DNA from: Pleurocapsa minor GSE-CHR-MK 17-07R | GTDB lineage: Bacteria; Chloroflexota; Anaerolineae; Aggregatilineales; Phototrophicaceae | DNA length: 64,000 nt | Reading direction: 5' to 3' | Assembly: GCA_019359125.1 (NCBI GenBank) | Contig: JAHHHY010000010.1 | Span: forward strand, 1-64,000 | Shown: one piece after another, positions 1 to 8,128 of the stretch | Position numbering within the stretch: position 1 is the stretch's first letter | Layout of the letters: each line of letters opens with the position of its first letter | Translations under genes and position numbers: made by a program | Notes under the pieces: generated by a model | The model's input: only the letters and a program-made list of their open reading frames with translations | The model's database searches: none | What the model was told of the DNA's origin: nothing

Positions 1-58
1 TCGCCAGCGCGGATGGTACTGCATGGGTGACTGTGTGGGAGAGTACGCCGCTGCCAAC
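1..58 (+). rRNA. rrf: 5S ribosomal RNA, 3' part only
   Basis: The first ~58 bases match the conserved 3' half of bacterial 5S rRNA. They include a GATGGTACTG loop-E/helix-IV segment, a GGGAGAGTA segment and the closing GCTGCC before the 3' end. The 5' half lies upstream of the window, so the exact end is judged by eye. A hairpin with a T-run follows at 140-165 and probably ends the rRNA transcript. Confidence 0.8.
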
Positions 59-139
59 CACTTCTTCTTTTCTCGTCTTTTTCGACACGAACTCGAAGGC
101 ACGCAAGGGTACAAACTGAATACAGCAGGGCAACAGGCG

Positions 140-165
140 AAGCGCACACATGTGGCGCTTTTTTT
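140..165 (+). terminator. Rho-independent terminator after 5S rRNA
   Basis: AAGCGC at 140-145 pairs with GCGCTT at 155-160, with a bulged A and a short inner CA/TG helix. It is followed directly by a run of seven T (159-165). The position fits the end of an rRNA operon and lies before the next gene at 218. Confidence 0.7.
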
Positions 166-217
166 GTTTTCGTGGTCTGGTATAGTGGAAATTCCTGTCA
201 GCACTGGAGCTGGTCGT

Positions 218-499
218 ATGAAGCATGAACTGGGCCCGAATACCTCATGGATGATCGTCTACGTTGCCGATAGCCAGCCAGAGGCGCATATCATCGTCGG
301 CAGGCTTGAAGCTTCCGGTATTCCGGCGTGGCTGCAACAGGAGCCGGTCGGTGAGATATATGGCTTTCTGCTCGGACGACTCAGCCAGGTCAAGGTGGTC
401 GTACGGCCAGTCGATTACGATGATGCCATGGCGCTGCTGGAAGACGACCCTGATGACGAGTCAGACTATCCCGAGCTGGATGAGGGCGAGGACGACTGA
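218..499 (+). CDS. DUF2007-like small protein
   Basis: 93 residues. The ATG at 218 is chosen because GGAG lies about 8 nt upstream; the open frame extends further 5' but would run through the terminator and the rRNA end. Residues ~10-75 match the DUF2007 pattern (putative prokaryotic signal-transducing protein): an opening strand (MIVYVADSQPEA), a central GIPAWLQ turn, then a KVVVRPVDYDDAMALL helix. The tail is a very acidic D/E stretch. The family is a ferredoxin-like fold of unknown function, often described as a regulatory or binding module. It stands alone, followed by the two-component pair at 635. Function beyond the family name is not known. Confidence 0.75.
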   Translation: MKHELGPNTSWMIVYVADSQPEAHIIVGRLEASGIPAWLQQEPVGEIYGFLLGRLSQVKVVVRPVDYDDAMALLEDDPDDESDYPELDEGEDD

Positions 500-523
500 T
501 CTCGTTGGACTAAAGCAGGGTTC

Positions 524-595
524 TTAACAAAACAGCGAACTATTGTTAAACTAAAGCCTGATGTCGTTAACGTGTGCTTAGCGATGCCTTGTTAA
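524..595 (+). promoter_or_regulatory. TTAACA-type repeat cluster before a response regulator
   Basis: Four related hexamers lie between 499 and 635: TTAACA at 524-529, TGTTAA at 544-549, GTTAAC at 566-571 and TGTTAA at 590-595. The response regulator that follows is PhoB/PhoP-like. TTAACA-type repeats are the known binding element of Firmicute PhoP, so an autoregulatory array is plausible. Spacing is irregular (about 20, 22 and 24 nt) and orientation is mixed, so this remains a hypothesis. Confidence 0.35.
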
Positions 596-634
596 ATTTC
601 ATCGTATTAAGAAAATGTCCAAGGCAGACGAACA

Positions 635-1321
635 ATGGCCAAAGTCCTGATTATCGAAGATGAAGAAACGCTGGCACGCACGTTGGCAGATAAGCTGCGC
701 GCTGACAGTTTCACCGTCATCACGGCGTTCGACGGCGAGGCTGGTCTTGAGAAAATCCGCGAAGAACGACCCGATCTGATCGTGCTGGATATCATGCTGC
801 CGAAGCTGGACGGGCTGTCGCTGTGCCGCATCGTGCGGCGCGACACCGCCACCGCGCACATTCCCATCATCATGCTGACGGCGCGTGGCACTGAGGTCGA
901 CAAGATCGTCGGGCTGGAAAGCGGCGCTGACGACTATGTGGTCAAGCCGCTGGCGCTGGGTGAATTCCTGGCCCGCGTGCGCGCTGTGATGCGCCGTGCG
1001 CCGGGCAGGCCCGCGCTGCAGGACGAGTTGGTTTCCAACGACCTGGTGCTCAGCCTGACCGGGCGTCGCCTGTATAAGGGCGATGAAGAGACCAAGCTGA
1101 GCAACAAGGAATTTGACCTGCTGGCCGAGCTGATGCGCAACAAAGGCGTCGTCTTGTCGCGCGACCTCATCCTGACCAAGGTGTGGGGTTATGACTACTT
1201 CGTCGACAAGCGCACCGTCGATGTGCACATCCGCTGGCTGCGCGAAAAGATTGAGGATGACGCCTCTGATCCAAAGCGTATCGTGACCGTGCGCGGTGTG
1301 GGCTATCGCTTTGAAGGCTAG
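635..1321 (+). CDS. OmpR/PhoB-family response regulator
   Basis: 228 residues. The receiver domain (about 3-118) has the acidic pair E8-D9, phospho-acceptor D52 (LIVLDIMLP), T82 (IMLTARG) and K104 (VVKPLALGE), so it should be phosphorylatable. A winged-helix DNA-binding domain (about 130-227) follows, with VDVHIRWLREKIE and a GVGYRF end. It acts in the cytosol as a transcription factor. A histidine kinase starts 4 nt downstream and is its likely partner. The pair resembles PhoB/PhoR, but the regulon is not shown by the sequence. The TTAACA-type repeats upstream may be its own target. Confidence 0.92.
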   Translation: MAKVLIIEDEETLARTLADKLRADSFTVITAFDGEAGLEKIREERPDLIVLDIMLPKLDGLSLCRIVRRDTATAHIPIIMLTARGTEVDKIVGLESGADDYVVKPLALGEFLARVRAVMRRAPGRPALQDELVSNDLVLSLTGRRLYKGDEETKLSNKEFDLLAELMRNKGVVLSRDLILTKVWGYDYFVDKRTVDVHIRWLREKIEDDASDPKRIVTVRGVGYRFEG

Positions 1322-1325
1322 AACC

Positions 1326-2615
1326 ATGCAACCCGAAAAGAAGCTGGATTCGCTGGATGCGGAAGTCGCAGAACGCGAACGCGCCCTGAATGAATTGAAG
1401 CAGTCGCTGGCCGAGCGCGAACAGGCCACAGAGTCACTGCGCCAGTCGCTGGAAAGCAGCGAATCGACCCTGCATCGGCTGCGCGAAAGCGTCGTCGCGC
1501 AGGAACATGCGCTGATCGCCATCCGCGAGACCAATGCGCATCGTGCGCGCCAGATGGAAGAGCTGGACCGCCTGCTGGCCGAGCGCGAGACCGACAGCGC
1601 CTTCAAGCTGTCGCTGTCCCTCACGCTGGCCAACGCATCCCAGGAAGCCCTGTTTGTGGTGAACAATGAATATCGCATCATGGCGATTAACAATGCGGCC
1701 GAGAACATCTTCAACGTGCAGCGGCCGATAGGCGCGCTGATTTCCGAGGTGACCCGACGCCCGGAAATAGACAGTCTGCTGGATGATGCGCTCACCAACG
1801 ACGATGAGGCGTTTGAGGAACAGATGCAGTTCGGCAAGCGTATTTATCGCGTGCGTGTGCAGGTCATCAAGCGCGAGGAACACCGCTTCATTTCGCTGGC
1901 GATGCAGGATGTCAGCGATCTGGTGCGCCTGAACCGCGCCCGCCGCGATATGGTGGCGAATATCAGCCATGAGCTGCGCACACCGATTGCCAATATTCGC
2001 CTGATTATCGAGAGCCTGTTTCACGAGCAGGAAAAGCCCAAGCGCAAGCAGAGCACGTCAGCGCTGAAGGCGATTGCCCGCGAGACGGATTCGCTGCTCT
2101 GGCTGGTGCAGGAGCTGCTGGACCTGTCGATGATCGAATCCGGACAGGCCATCCTGCGCATGGTCGAGACGCCGCTGACGCTGATGGTCGACGATTCGAT
2201 CGAGCGCATGATCGACCAGAGTGACCAGAAGGAAATCAATGTCGTCTCGACTGTGCCTTCCGGCATTCAGGTGCTGGCCGATGCTGATCAGGTGCGGCGC
2301 GTGCTGCTCAATCTGGTGCACAACGCGATCAAATGGTCGCCACCGGCCACGATCATCACGGTGACGGCTGAACTGGCGGGTGACGAAGTCGTGGTCAGCG
2401 TGATCGATCAGGGGCCCGGCGTGCAGGAAGACCAGACCGAACGCATCTTCGAGCGCTTCTATCAGGTCGATCCGTCGCGCTCTGGCGGGGAAGGGACCGG
2501 CCTGGGGCTGGCCATCTGCAAGCACATCATCGAGGCGCACGGCGGGCGCATCTGGGCCGAAAGCAATGCAGACGGCCGTGGCGGACACTTCTCGTTCACG
2601 CTGCCGCTGGCCTGA
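1326..2615 (+). CDS. Soluble PAS-domain histidine kinase
   Basis: 429 residues. The ATG at 1326, 4 nt after the response-regulator stop, is used; an in-frame ATG at 1296 lies inside the regulator. Residues 1-90 form a charged, Glu/Arg/Gln-rich coiled coil. A PAS domain (~95-195) precedes the HisKA dimerisation helix with H215 (ISHELRTP). A HATPase_c domain follows, with N-box LVHNAIKW, DQGPG and GTGLGLAICK. No membrane segment is present, so it is a cytosolic kinase and senses through the coiled coil/PAS region, unlike membrane-bound PhoR. It is co-transcribed with the regulator at 635. The gene ends at a strong bidirectional terminator (2641-2679). Confidence 0.92.
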   Translation: MQPEKKLDSLDAEVAERERALNELKQSLAEREQATESLRQSLESSESTLHRLRESVVAQEHALIAIRETNAHRARQMEELDRLLAERETDSAFKLSLSLTLANASQEALFVVNNEYRIMAINNAAENIFNVQRPIGALISEVTRRPEIDSLLDDALTNDDEAFEEQMQFGKRIYRVRVQVIKREEHRFISLAMQDVSDLVRLNRARRDMVANISHELRTPIANIRLIIESLFHEQEKPKRKQSTSALKAIARETDSLLWLVQELLDLSMIESGQAILRMVETPLTLMVDDSIERMIDQSDQKEINVVSTVPSGIQVLADADQVRRVLLNLVHNAIKWSPPATIITVTAELAGDEVVVSVIDQGPGVQEDQTERIFERFYQVDPSRSGGEGTGLGLAICKHIIEAHGGRIWAESNADGRGGHFSFTLPLA

Positions 2616-2640
2616 TTACCCGCGATATTTACGGTGAATG

Positions 2641-2679
2641 AAAAACGGGTGCGACCTCGCAGGAGGGGCACCCGTTTTT
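2641..2679. terminator. Bidirectional rho-independent terminator
   Basis: AAAAACGGGTGC (2641-2652) pairs perfectly with GCACCCGTTTTT (2668-2679), giving a 12-bp stem with A/T tracts on both sides. It separates the kinase gene ending at 2615 (+) from the importer gene ending at 2703 (-) and can stop transcription from both sides. Confidence 0.9.
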
Positions 2680-2702
2680 GTATATTCCAGTCTCAGCGTG
2701 AC

Positions 2703-3824
2703 TTACTCAGGCAGGAATGCGTTTGTGAAGGCCGCTTCGACGTCCTGTGCCTCGCTGATGGCGCCCATATCCAGCAGCACCTGCTGCGTCACTTCCCATG
2801 AGGCCGTGTCGGCCAGGCCCAGTGCATCGGCGTCCCACAGCGTGATGGTGGCCAGCAGCACGCGGAACTGTGTCAGGTCCGCCGCCGCAATGGTCTCGGC
2901 CAGCGCGGCCAGCATCGCGCCACGGCGTTCGGCCAGCGCGGCTCGGTCGATATAGGCGTCTGATGCCAGCCATGCATCCTGTTCGACGACAAGCGCCTCA
3001 AGCGCCGTCCGCAGGTCATCAGACAGCGGCAGATTATCCACATAGCCTGCGCTGGCGAGATAGGCCTCGGCCGGATTCTCGATGGCGCGCACCAGCCCGG
3101 CTGCAAAACCAGCAACGACCGCCTGCACCAGCTCCGGCTGATTGGCGATTGTGTCCTCGTTGGTGACCACGCCATTCGAGACCATATCGACGTAATCGCT
3201 CACATTCAGCACGCGCACGCCGGTCACATCGCCGCAGTCGCCACTTTGCGCCCGGTCTGCCACCTGCAATGGCTCGTTGTTCACATACACCACCGAGGCC
3301 TCAACGCCGCCCACGCAAATCACCTCCGGCGCGTTAAACCCGATTTCTTCCAGGTCGATATCGCTTTCCGCCAGATCATTGGCTGCCAGCAGCGCCAGCA
3401 GGCCAGCGTAGGACGCGCCAAAGCGCCCCGGAATGCCGACATTGCGGCCGACCAGATCGGCTGGCGTCACGATGTCCGAGAGCTCCGGGATGACGACCCC
3501 GACAGGATAGCTCTGGAACCATTCGTAAATCGATACGACCGGGCGGCCATTGGCGCGGGCGGCGATGACCTGTTCGCCGGAAATCAGCCCAAACTGGCGC
3601 TGGCCCGCCGCAATCAGATCGACGCCCACCGGCTCGTCGCCGTGCTCGATGGTGATCGCCAGGCCGTTTTCTGCGAAGTAGCCATTCTCGATGGCGACAT
3701 ACACGGGCGAAAACTGCACGTTCGGGATGAACGTCATGAAGAAGGGCACTTCGACCGGGTCCTGCGCCACAGCGCCCCCGGCCAGCAGCATGAGGATGAC
3801 AATCAGGGAAAACAGACGCTTCAA
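2703..3824 (-). CDS. ribY: RibY-like substrate-binding protein (NMT1/THI5 family), probable riboflavin importer
   Basis: 373 residues. It starts with TTG at 3824, supported by AGGAG 9 nt upstream. A Sec signal peptide (1-20, ending GGAVA|Q) has no lipobox cysteine. The mature part is a periplasmic-binding-protein fold of the NMT1/THI5-like (ThiY) type: IPNVQFSPVYVAIENGYF near the start, GRNVGIPGRFG in the middle. Members of this family bind HMP-type pyrimidines, while RibY from Chloroflexota is assigned to riboflavin. The assignment here rests on the FMN riboswitch at 4893-5095 controlling this gene and the permease 47 nt upstream. No ATPase gene is in the operon. Without the riboswitch the sequence alone could not separate flavin from thiamin-precursor uptake. 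Confidence 0.8.
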   Translation of the reverse strand: MKRLFSLIVILMLLAGGAVAQDPVEVPFFMTFIPNVQFSPVYVAIENGYFAENGLAITIEHGDEPVGVDLIAAGQRQFGLISGEQVIAARANGRPVVSIYEWFQSYPVGVVIPELSDIVTPADLVGRNVGIPGRFGASYAGLLALLAANDLAESDIDLEEIGFNAPEVICVGGVEASVVYVNNEPLQVADRAQSGDCGDVTGVRVLNVSDYVDMVSNGVVTNEDTIANQPELVQAVVAGFAAGLVRAIENPAEAYLASAGYVDNLPLSDDLRTALEALVVEQDAWLASDAYIDRAALAERRGAMLAALAETIAAADLTQFRVLLATITLWDADALGLADTASWEVTQQVLLDMGAISEAQDVEAAFTNAFLPE

Positions 3825-3871
3825 AATTCACAGCTCCTTGACATGCTAAAACCGATGAACAATCTGATGGA

Positions 3872-4717
3872 CTACTCGTCGATCAGCGAATACACAGGCG
3901 GACGCCAGCGCAGCAGTCGGCGCTCCAGCAGCGCGACCAGGCCGTATAAGCTGCGGGCGATCACCGCCAGCGTGATGACCGCGACGGCCACCAGCGCGGT
4001 GTCATACTGGTCGCGCGCCAGCTTGATCCAGAATCCCAGCCCGGCATTGGCGCTGATAAATTCGCCCACCACCGCGCCAATCACGGCCAGCGTCGCGCTG
4101 ACGCGCAGGCCCGCCATGATGACGCTGATCGCCGAGGGCAGCTCCAGCTTCAAATACCGTTCCGTATACGATGCGCCATACAGATTGAGCAGCTCGTGAT
4201 GCTCTGGCGCAACAGCGCGGATGCCAGACAGGGTGTTGACCATCATCGGGAAGAACACAATCAACGCGCAGATCAGCACCTTGCTGGTCGTGCCGGTGCC
4301 AAACCAGATCACCAGCACAGGCGCGTAAGCCACGATGGGGGTGGACTGGGCAGCCAGCAGCAGCGGCGACAGTGCGGCTTCCAGCGCGCGCGATTTTGCC
4401 AGCAGGCTGCCGACAAATATTCCAAGCGGCACGCCGACGCTCATGCCCAGCGCAATTTCACCCAGCGTGGTCGAGGCATGCAGCCACAGCCGGCCATCCT
4501 GCACAACCGTGATGAATTTCTCCCACACTTCGCCTGGCGGGGGGATGATGAAGGCGGGATACAGCTCCAGCCGCGTGATGACTTCCCACACGAGATAAAT
4601 CAGCAGGATGCCAATCACGCCGGCGGCCGTGCGCAGGCGAATGTGAAGGCGCGGCAGGCGGAGCCTGGCAGCGGGTGCGGGCTTTTGTTTGGTGCTGAGG
4701 AGAACATGCTGCTGCAT
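3872..4717 (-). CDS. ribX: RibX-like ABC transporter permease
   Basis: 281 residues. The ATG at 4717 is chosen because it lies directly after the riboswitch terminator; an upstream ATG at 4759 would put the terminator hairpin inside the coding region. About six membrane helices are seen, starting with GVIGILLIYLVWEVITRLEL. The cytoplasmic EAA loop is ELLNLYGASYTERYLKLELP, the site that docks the ATPase. It belongs to the ThiX/SsuC/TauC permease family. The FMN riboswitch upstream and the binding protein downstream indicate a riboflavin importer. The GGGG that would serve as ribosome site lies in the 3' arm of the terminator stem, so the hairpin may also hide it. Confidence 0.82.
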   Translation of the reverse strand: MQQHVLLSTKQKPAPAARLRLPRLHIRLRTAAGVIGILLIYLVWEVITRLELYPAFIIPPPGEVWEKFITVVQDGRLWLHASTTLGEIALGMSVGVPLGIFVGSLLAKSRALEAALSPLLLAAQSTPIVAYAPVLVIWFGTGTTSKVLICALIVFFPMMVNTLSGIRAVAPEHHELLNLYGASYTERYLKLELPSAISVIMAGLRVSATLAVIGAVVGEFISANAGLGFWIKLARDQYDTALVAVAVITLAVIARSLYGLVALLERRLLRWRPPVYSLIDE

Positions 4718-4753
4718 AAAAATACCCCATAGACCGATGCTGTCTACGGGGCA
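4718..4753 (-). terminator. Riboswitch expression platform: terminator abutting the ribX start codon
   Basis: On the minus strand TGCCCCGTAGAC (4753-4742) pairs with GTCTATGGGGTA (4734-4723) with one G-T pair, followed by TTTTT (4722-4718) and then the ATG at 4717. The T-run touches the start codon, and the 3' arm contains the only Shine-Dalgarno-like GGGG. Folding would therefore block both elongation and initiation when FMN is bound. Confidence 0.85.
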
Positions 4754-4892
4754 TGACATTGCTCACTGCTCACCTGGCTGGCGGGAAATGCAAACCACAC
4801 ATCTGCCCGGCACACCTGTGTGCTGATGCAATCATTCAGATATGCACCAAACTGCGCAGACAGCAAAACCGCTGCACGCATGCATATCTGTC

Positions 4893-5095
4893 GTCTTCTC
4901 CCATCCAGACTATACTGTCGGCTCTGGCCTCTCACCAGATCCACCGGCATGACCCCACAGGATCATGACTCACCAGCATGCCGCACACGAGAATCTCGGG
5001 TGTGCTGCACCGTATCACTGGTGAAACGGGTCGCGGGCTGTGCAGCGCACTGGCTGCAATACCGCCGGTAGGGAATCTCACCCTGCCCCGAAGAC
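4893..5095 (-). ncRNA. FMN riboswitch (RFN element)
   Basis: Read on the minus strand, the outer P1 helix pairs GTCTTC (5095-5090) with GAAGAC (4898-4893). All conserved blocks are present in order: GGGGCAGGGTGAGATTCCC, ACCGGCGGT, AGCCCGCGA, GATCTGGTGAGAG, GCCGACAGT and ATAGTCTGGATGGGAGAAG. The variable stems between AGCCCGCGA and GATCTGGTG are long, giving about 203 nt in all. It controls the ribXY-like genes downstream through the terminator at 4718-4753. About 140 nt (4754-4892) separate aptamer and terminator and probably contain the antiterminator strand. No gene is seen between 4754 and 5158. Confidence 0.96.
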
Positions 5096-5158
5096 ATATT
5101 GAATTAGTTTCACGATAACATAGTTTTGACGCGCTGGCAACGCAGGTTCATACATCTT

Positions 5159-6772
5159 TTAGTTAGCGGGCAGGGCGAGGGTCATGCCAAACAGGCTGCC
5201 GCGGCCGGGGCTGCTTTCCACATACACGCCGCCGCCGTGGGCCTCGGCAATCGCCTTCACCATGGCCAGCCCCAGGCCAACGCCGGATAGGCCGGACTCT
5301 GGCTGCGCGCGGTAGAAGCGCTCAAACAGGCGCGCCTGTGCCTCCAGTGGGATGCCCGGGCCGGCGTCCACCACTTCGATGTGCAGCCGCTGGTCACGCG
5401 GGAACACCCGCAGCGTGATTTGTCCGCCTTCCGGCGTGTGTTTGCACGCGTTGTCGAAATAGTTGTGCAGCGCGCGCAGCACCCAGCGCCGATCGATCAG
5501 GATGGGTGGTACGCGCTGCTGTGCCTCGACCACCAGGACCTGCTGGCGCAGCGACATCCGGCTGCGCGCCCACGATGTCGCCTCATACAGCAGCTCACCG
5601 ATATCGACTTCTTCCACGTCGATTTCGTAGCTGCTCTGGATCTGCTCCAGGCTGGCGATATCGTCAATCAGCGACTGGATGCGCGTGATGCCCATCGCCG
5701 CGATTTGCATGACTTCCTCGATGGTTTCGTCCGACTGATGCTGAATCAGCCGCCGCAGCAGCGAGAGCGCGTTCAGCGCCGCCGTCAGCGGATTACGCAT
5801 ATCATGCGCCGCCGCCTTGATGAATTGCGAACGCGCTACTTCCAGCTCTGCCATGTACGTCATATCCTGCAGCACGATCACCCAGCCATCCGTCTGCTGC
5901 GTGCTGCGTACCTGGCTTTCCACATAAATGGGCGAGACGACGCCGGATATTACGCGGCCGGAGCCGCTGGAGACGCGAAAGGACTTGGCGCGCGCCGCAA
6001 TCGGCTGATCGAGCGCGAACAACACGGCTTCGCGCACGCGCTCTTCCAGCGGCGCCTGGCGCAGCGGCAGGCCAATCAGGGTCTCTGCCTTTGCTTCCAG
6101 CAGCGCCTCGGCGGTCGCATTCATCATGCGGATTTTGCCGCTCTGGTCGGTGGCGAGGATGCCGTCGGCGCTGGATTGCAGCACGGCCGACAGGCTGCGC
6201 TGGCCTTCCTGCGTGGTTTCGTATAGACGGGCATTGTCCAGCGCGACACCCACCGCGTCGGCCACATTCTTCAGCACCGACACGTGGCCGTCGTCAAAGG
6301 CGTCTTCGACCGTGCTCATGATGCTGAGGATGCCGACGACGCGGCCGCGCGCATGCATCGGCACCATCACGATCGAGCGGAATTTCTCGTCGTGAAAGCT
6401 GTTTACGGCCAGCGGCTGGCTTTCGTCCAGATGGTTGTTGATGAAGACGGTGTCATTCAGGATGACGTGCCCGCTGATGCCCCTGCCCACAGGGAAGCGC
6501 ATCGGGTTTTCGTGGACGAAGTCTTTCACCCAGCCTTTTTGCGCTTTCAGCACGACCTCGTTTGTTTCCTCATCAATCATGCTGATGCCGCCAGCCTTCG
6601 CGCCAGTGACAGACAGCACCGCGCTGAGCGCTGTGTTCAGCGTCTGGTTCAGGTCCAGCGACTGGCTGATGGTGGTGGCCACCGCCGCGACAGCCGACAG
6701 CTCTTCGGCGCTGCGCTTGAGCGCGTCGCTGAGGGCCTGATTCTGCTGCTGAAGACTTTTTTGCTGATCCAT
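5159..6772 (-). CDS. Soluble GAF-PAS histidine kinase
   Basis: 537 residues, no membrane segment. A short coiled coil (1-30) leads to a GAF domain (~30-185; FPVGRGISGHVILNDTVFINN) and a PAS domain (~190-310; SADGILATDQSGKIRMMNATAEALL). A HisKA helix follows with H323 (AAHDMRNPL), then HATPase_c with the N-box FDNACKHT, DAGPGIP and GVGLGLAMVKAIAEAHGG. It senses an unknown ligand in the cytosol and passes phosphate to an unidentified regulator; no response regulator is adjacent. It stands as a single gene, tail toward the riboswitch leader and head toward the divergent gene at 6893. About 120 nt between the two heads must hold both promoters. Confidence 0.9.
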   Translation of the reverse strand: MDQQKSLQQQNQALSDALKRSAEELSAVAAVATTISQSLDLNQTLNTALSAVLSVTGAKAGGISMIDEETNEVVLKAQKGWVKDFVHENPMRFPVGRGISGHVILNDTVFINNHLDESQPLAVNSFHDEKFRSIVMVPMHARGRVVGILSIMSTVEDAFDDGHVSVLKNVADAVGVALDNARLYETTQEGQRSLSAVLQSSADGILATDQSGKIRMMNATAEALLEAKAETLIGLPLRQAPLEERVREAVLFALDQPIAARAKSFRVSSGSGRVISGVVSPIYVESQVRSTQQTDGWVIVLQDMTYMAELEVARSQFIKAAAHDMRNPLTAALNALSLLRRLIQHQSDETIEEVMQIAAMGITRIQSLIDDIASLEQIQSSYEIDVEEVDIGELLYEATSWARSRMSLRQQVLVVEAQQRVPPILIDRRWVLRALHNYFDNACKHTPEGGQITLRVFPRDQRLHIEVVDAGPGIPLEAQARLFERFYRAQPESGLSGVGLGLAMVKAIAEAHGGGVYVESSPGRGSLFGMTLALPAN

Positions 6773-6892
6773 AGCGGATGGTTATAGCCGCTTGTGCCCC
6801 GAAATGCAATCATCGTTGCGTGGTCTGCCTGTAACGCGCTACTCTACAGGCACGTTATATCTTGCCAACCTGTCCCCTGTATGGAGCCGTAA

Positions 6893-8128
6893 ATGAGTGC
6901 ATGGCCGATCGATGCCATCCGCGCGCAGTTTCCCTCGCTGACGCGCCCGTTTGACGCCAACCGCCCGGTTGTGTACTTTGATAATCCGGCAGGCACGCAG
7001 GTGCCGCGCCGCGTGATCGATGCCGTTAGCGGCTACTTTGAGCACAACAATGCCAATTCGGGCGGCGTGTTCGCCACCTCGATGGATTCAGATGCGATGG
7101 TGACGGCCACCCGCGAGAAGCTGGCGCTGTTCCTGAATGCGCCGCGCGCCGACGAAATCGTGCTCGGCCCGAATATGACCACGCTCAATTTCAGCCTCAG
7201 CCGTGCCATCGCGCAGACGCTGAATCCTGGCGACGAAATTGTGCTGACGCGCATGGACCATGACGCGAATGTGTCGCCGTGGCTGCGGATTGCCCAGGAT
7301 CGCGGACTGGTCGTGAAGTATGTCGAGCTGCGCCGCGAAGACTGCACGCTTGACCTGAACACGCTGGAAGCCGCCCTGACCGAAAAGACGAAGCTGGTCG
7401 CTACGGTGCATGCCTCCAATGCTGTGGGTACGGTGAACCCGGTCGCGCAGATTGCCGGCATGGCGCACGCAGCCGGCGCGTATCACGTGGTGGACGCTGT
7501 GCAGTCCGCGCCGCATGTCAGCATTGACGTGCAGGCCATCGGCTGTGACTTTTTGCTGTGTTCCGCCTACAAGTATTTTGGCCCGCACGTGGGCGTGATG
7601 TGGGGCAGGTATGACCTGCTGGCCAGTCTGCCAGCTTATAAAGTGCGCCCGTCGAAAGATGTGCCGCCCAACCGCTGGGAGACGGGCACGCCTGCCTTTG
7701 AACTGTATGCTGGGACGGGGGCCTGCATCGACTATCTGGCCTCGCTGAGCGGGTCAGACACGACCACGCGCGCCAGCCTGGTGACTGCCTACGAGCGCAT
7801 GGCTGACTATGAGCGTGAGCTGGCCGGGCATCTGCTGGACGTGCTGGCGCGCTTCCCGGCGGTGCATGTCGCTGGCATCACCGATGTCTCGCGCATGGCC
7901 GAGCGCGTGCCGACCGTGGTTTTCAGCGTGGATGGCATGACGCCGTCTGAAGTGGCCGAACATCTGGCGGGCCACGGCATCTTCGTGTGGGATGGCAACT
8001 ACTACGCCGTGGAAATCATGCGTGCGCTGGACAAGCCGGAAGGCATGGTGCGCGTCGGGCTGGCGCACTACAACACCCACGAGGAAATTGACCGTTTTGC
8101 CGAGGCGCTCGACGCCCTGTTAGCGTGA
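6893..8128 (+). CDS. Class V aminotransferase-fold protein, cysteine-desulfurase-like (VC1184 type)
   Basis: 411 residues, fold type I PLP enzyme. PLP lysine K227 lies in SAYKYFGPH, preceded by the cofactor-binding HVVDAVQSAPH. Length and fold match the SufS/CsdA-like group, and the sequence resembles the VC1184-type subfamily. In true desulfurases a catalytic cysteine sits in a GHHCA-type loop near the C-terminus; here the matching loop is DGNYYA (about 367-372), without cysteine. Cysteine desulfurase activity is therefore unlikely, and a lyase, racemase or transaminase role is more plausible. No suf or isc genes are nearby. The 3' end overlaps the opposite-strand gene ending at 8120 by 9 nt. 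Confidence 0.85.
   Translation: MSAWPIDAIRAQFPSLTRPFDANRPVVYFDNPAGTQVPRRVIDAVSGYFEHNNANSGGVFATSMDSDAMVTATREKLALFLNAPRADEIVLGPNMTTLNFSLSRAIAQTLNPGDEIVLTRMDHDANVSPWLRIAQDRGLVVKYVELRREDCTLDLNTLEAALTEKTKLVATVHASNAVGTVNPVAQIAGMAHAAGAYHVVDAVQSAPHVSIDVQAIGCDFLLCSAYKYFGPHVGVMWGRYDLLASLPAYKVRPSKDVPPNRWETGTPAFELYAGTGACIDYLASLSGSDTTTRASLVTAYERMADYERELAGHLLDVLARFPAVHVAGITDVSRMAERVPTVVFSVDGMTPSEVAEHLAGHGIFVWDGNYYAVEIMRALDKPEGMVRVGLAHYNTHEEIDRFAEALDALLA

Noticed and set aside
23-217. An upstream start at 23 for the DUF2007 gene
   Set aside because: It would translate the 5S rRNA end and the terminator; the ATG at 218 has a ribosome site and begins the conserved domain.
599-1837. Long minus-strand frame across the first two-component pair
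   Set aside because: Antisense to two clear genes with all family motifs; its translation is Ser/Arg-rich without domains.
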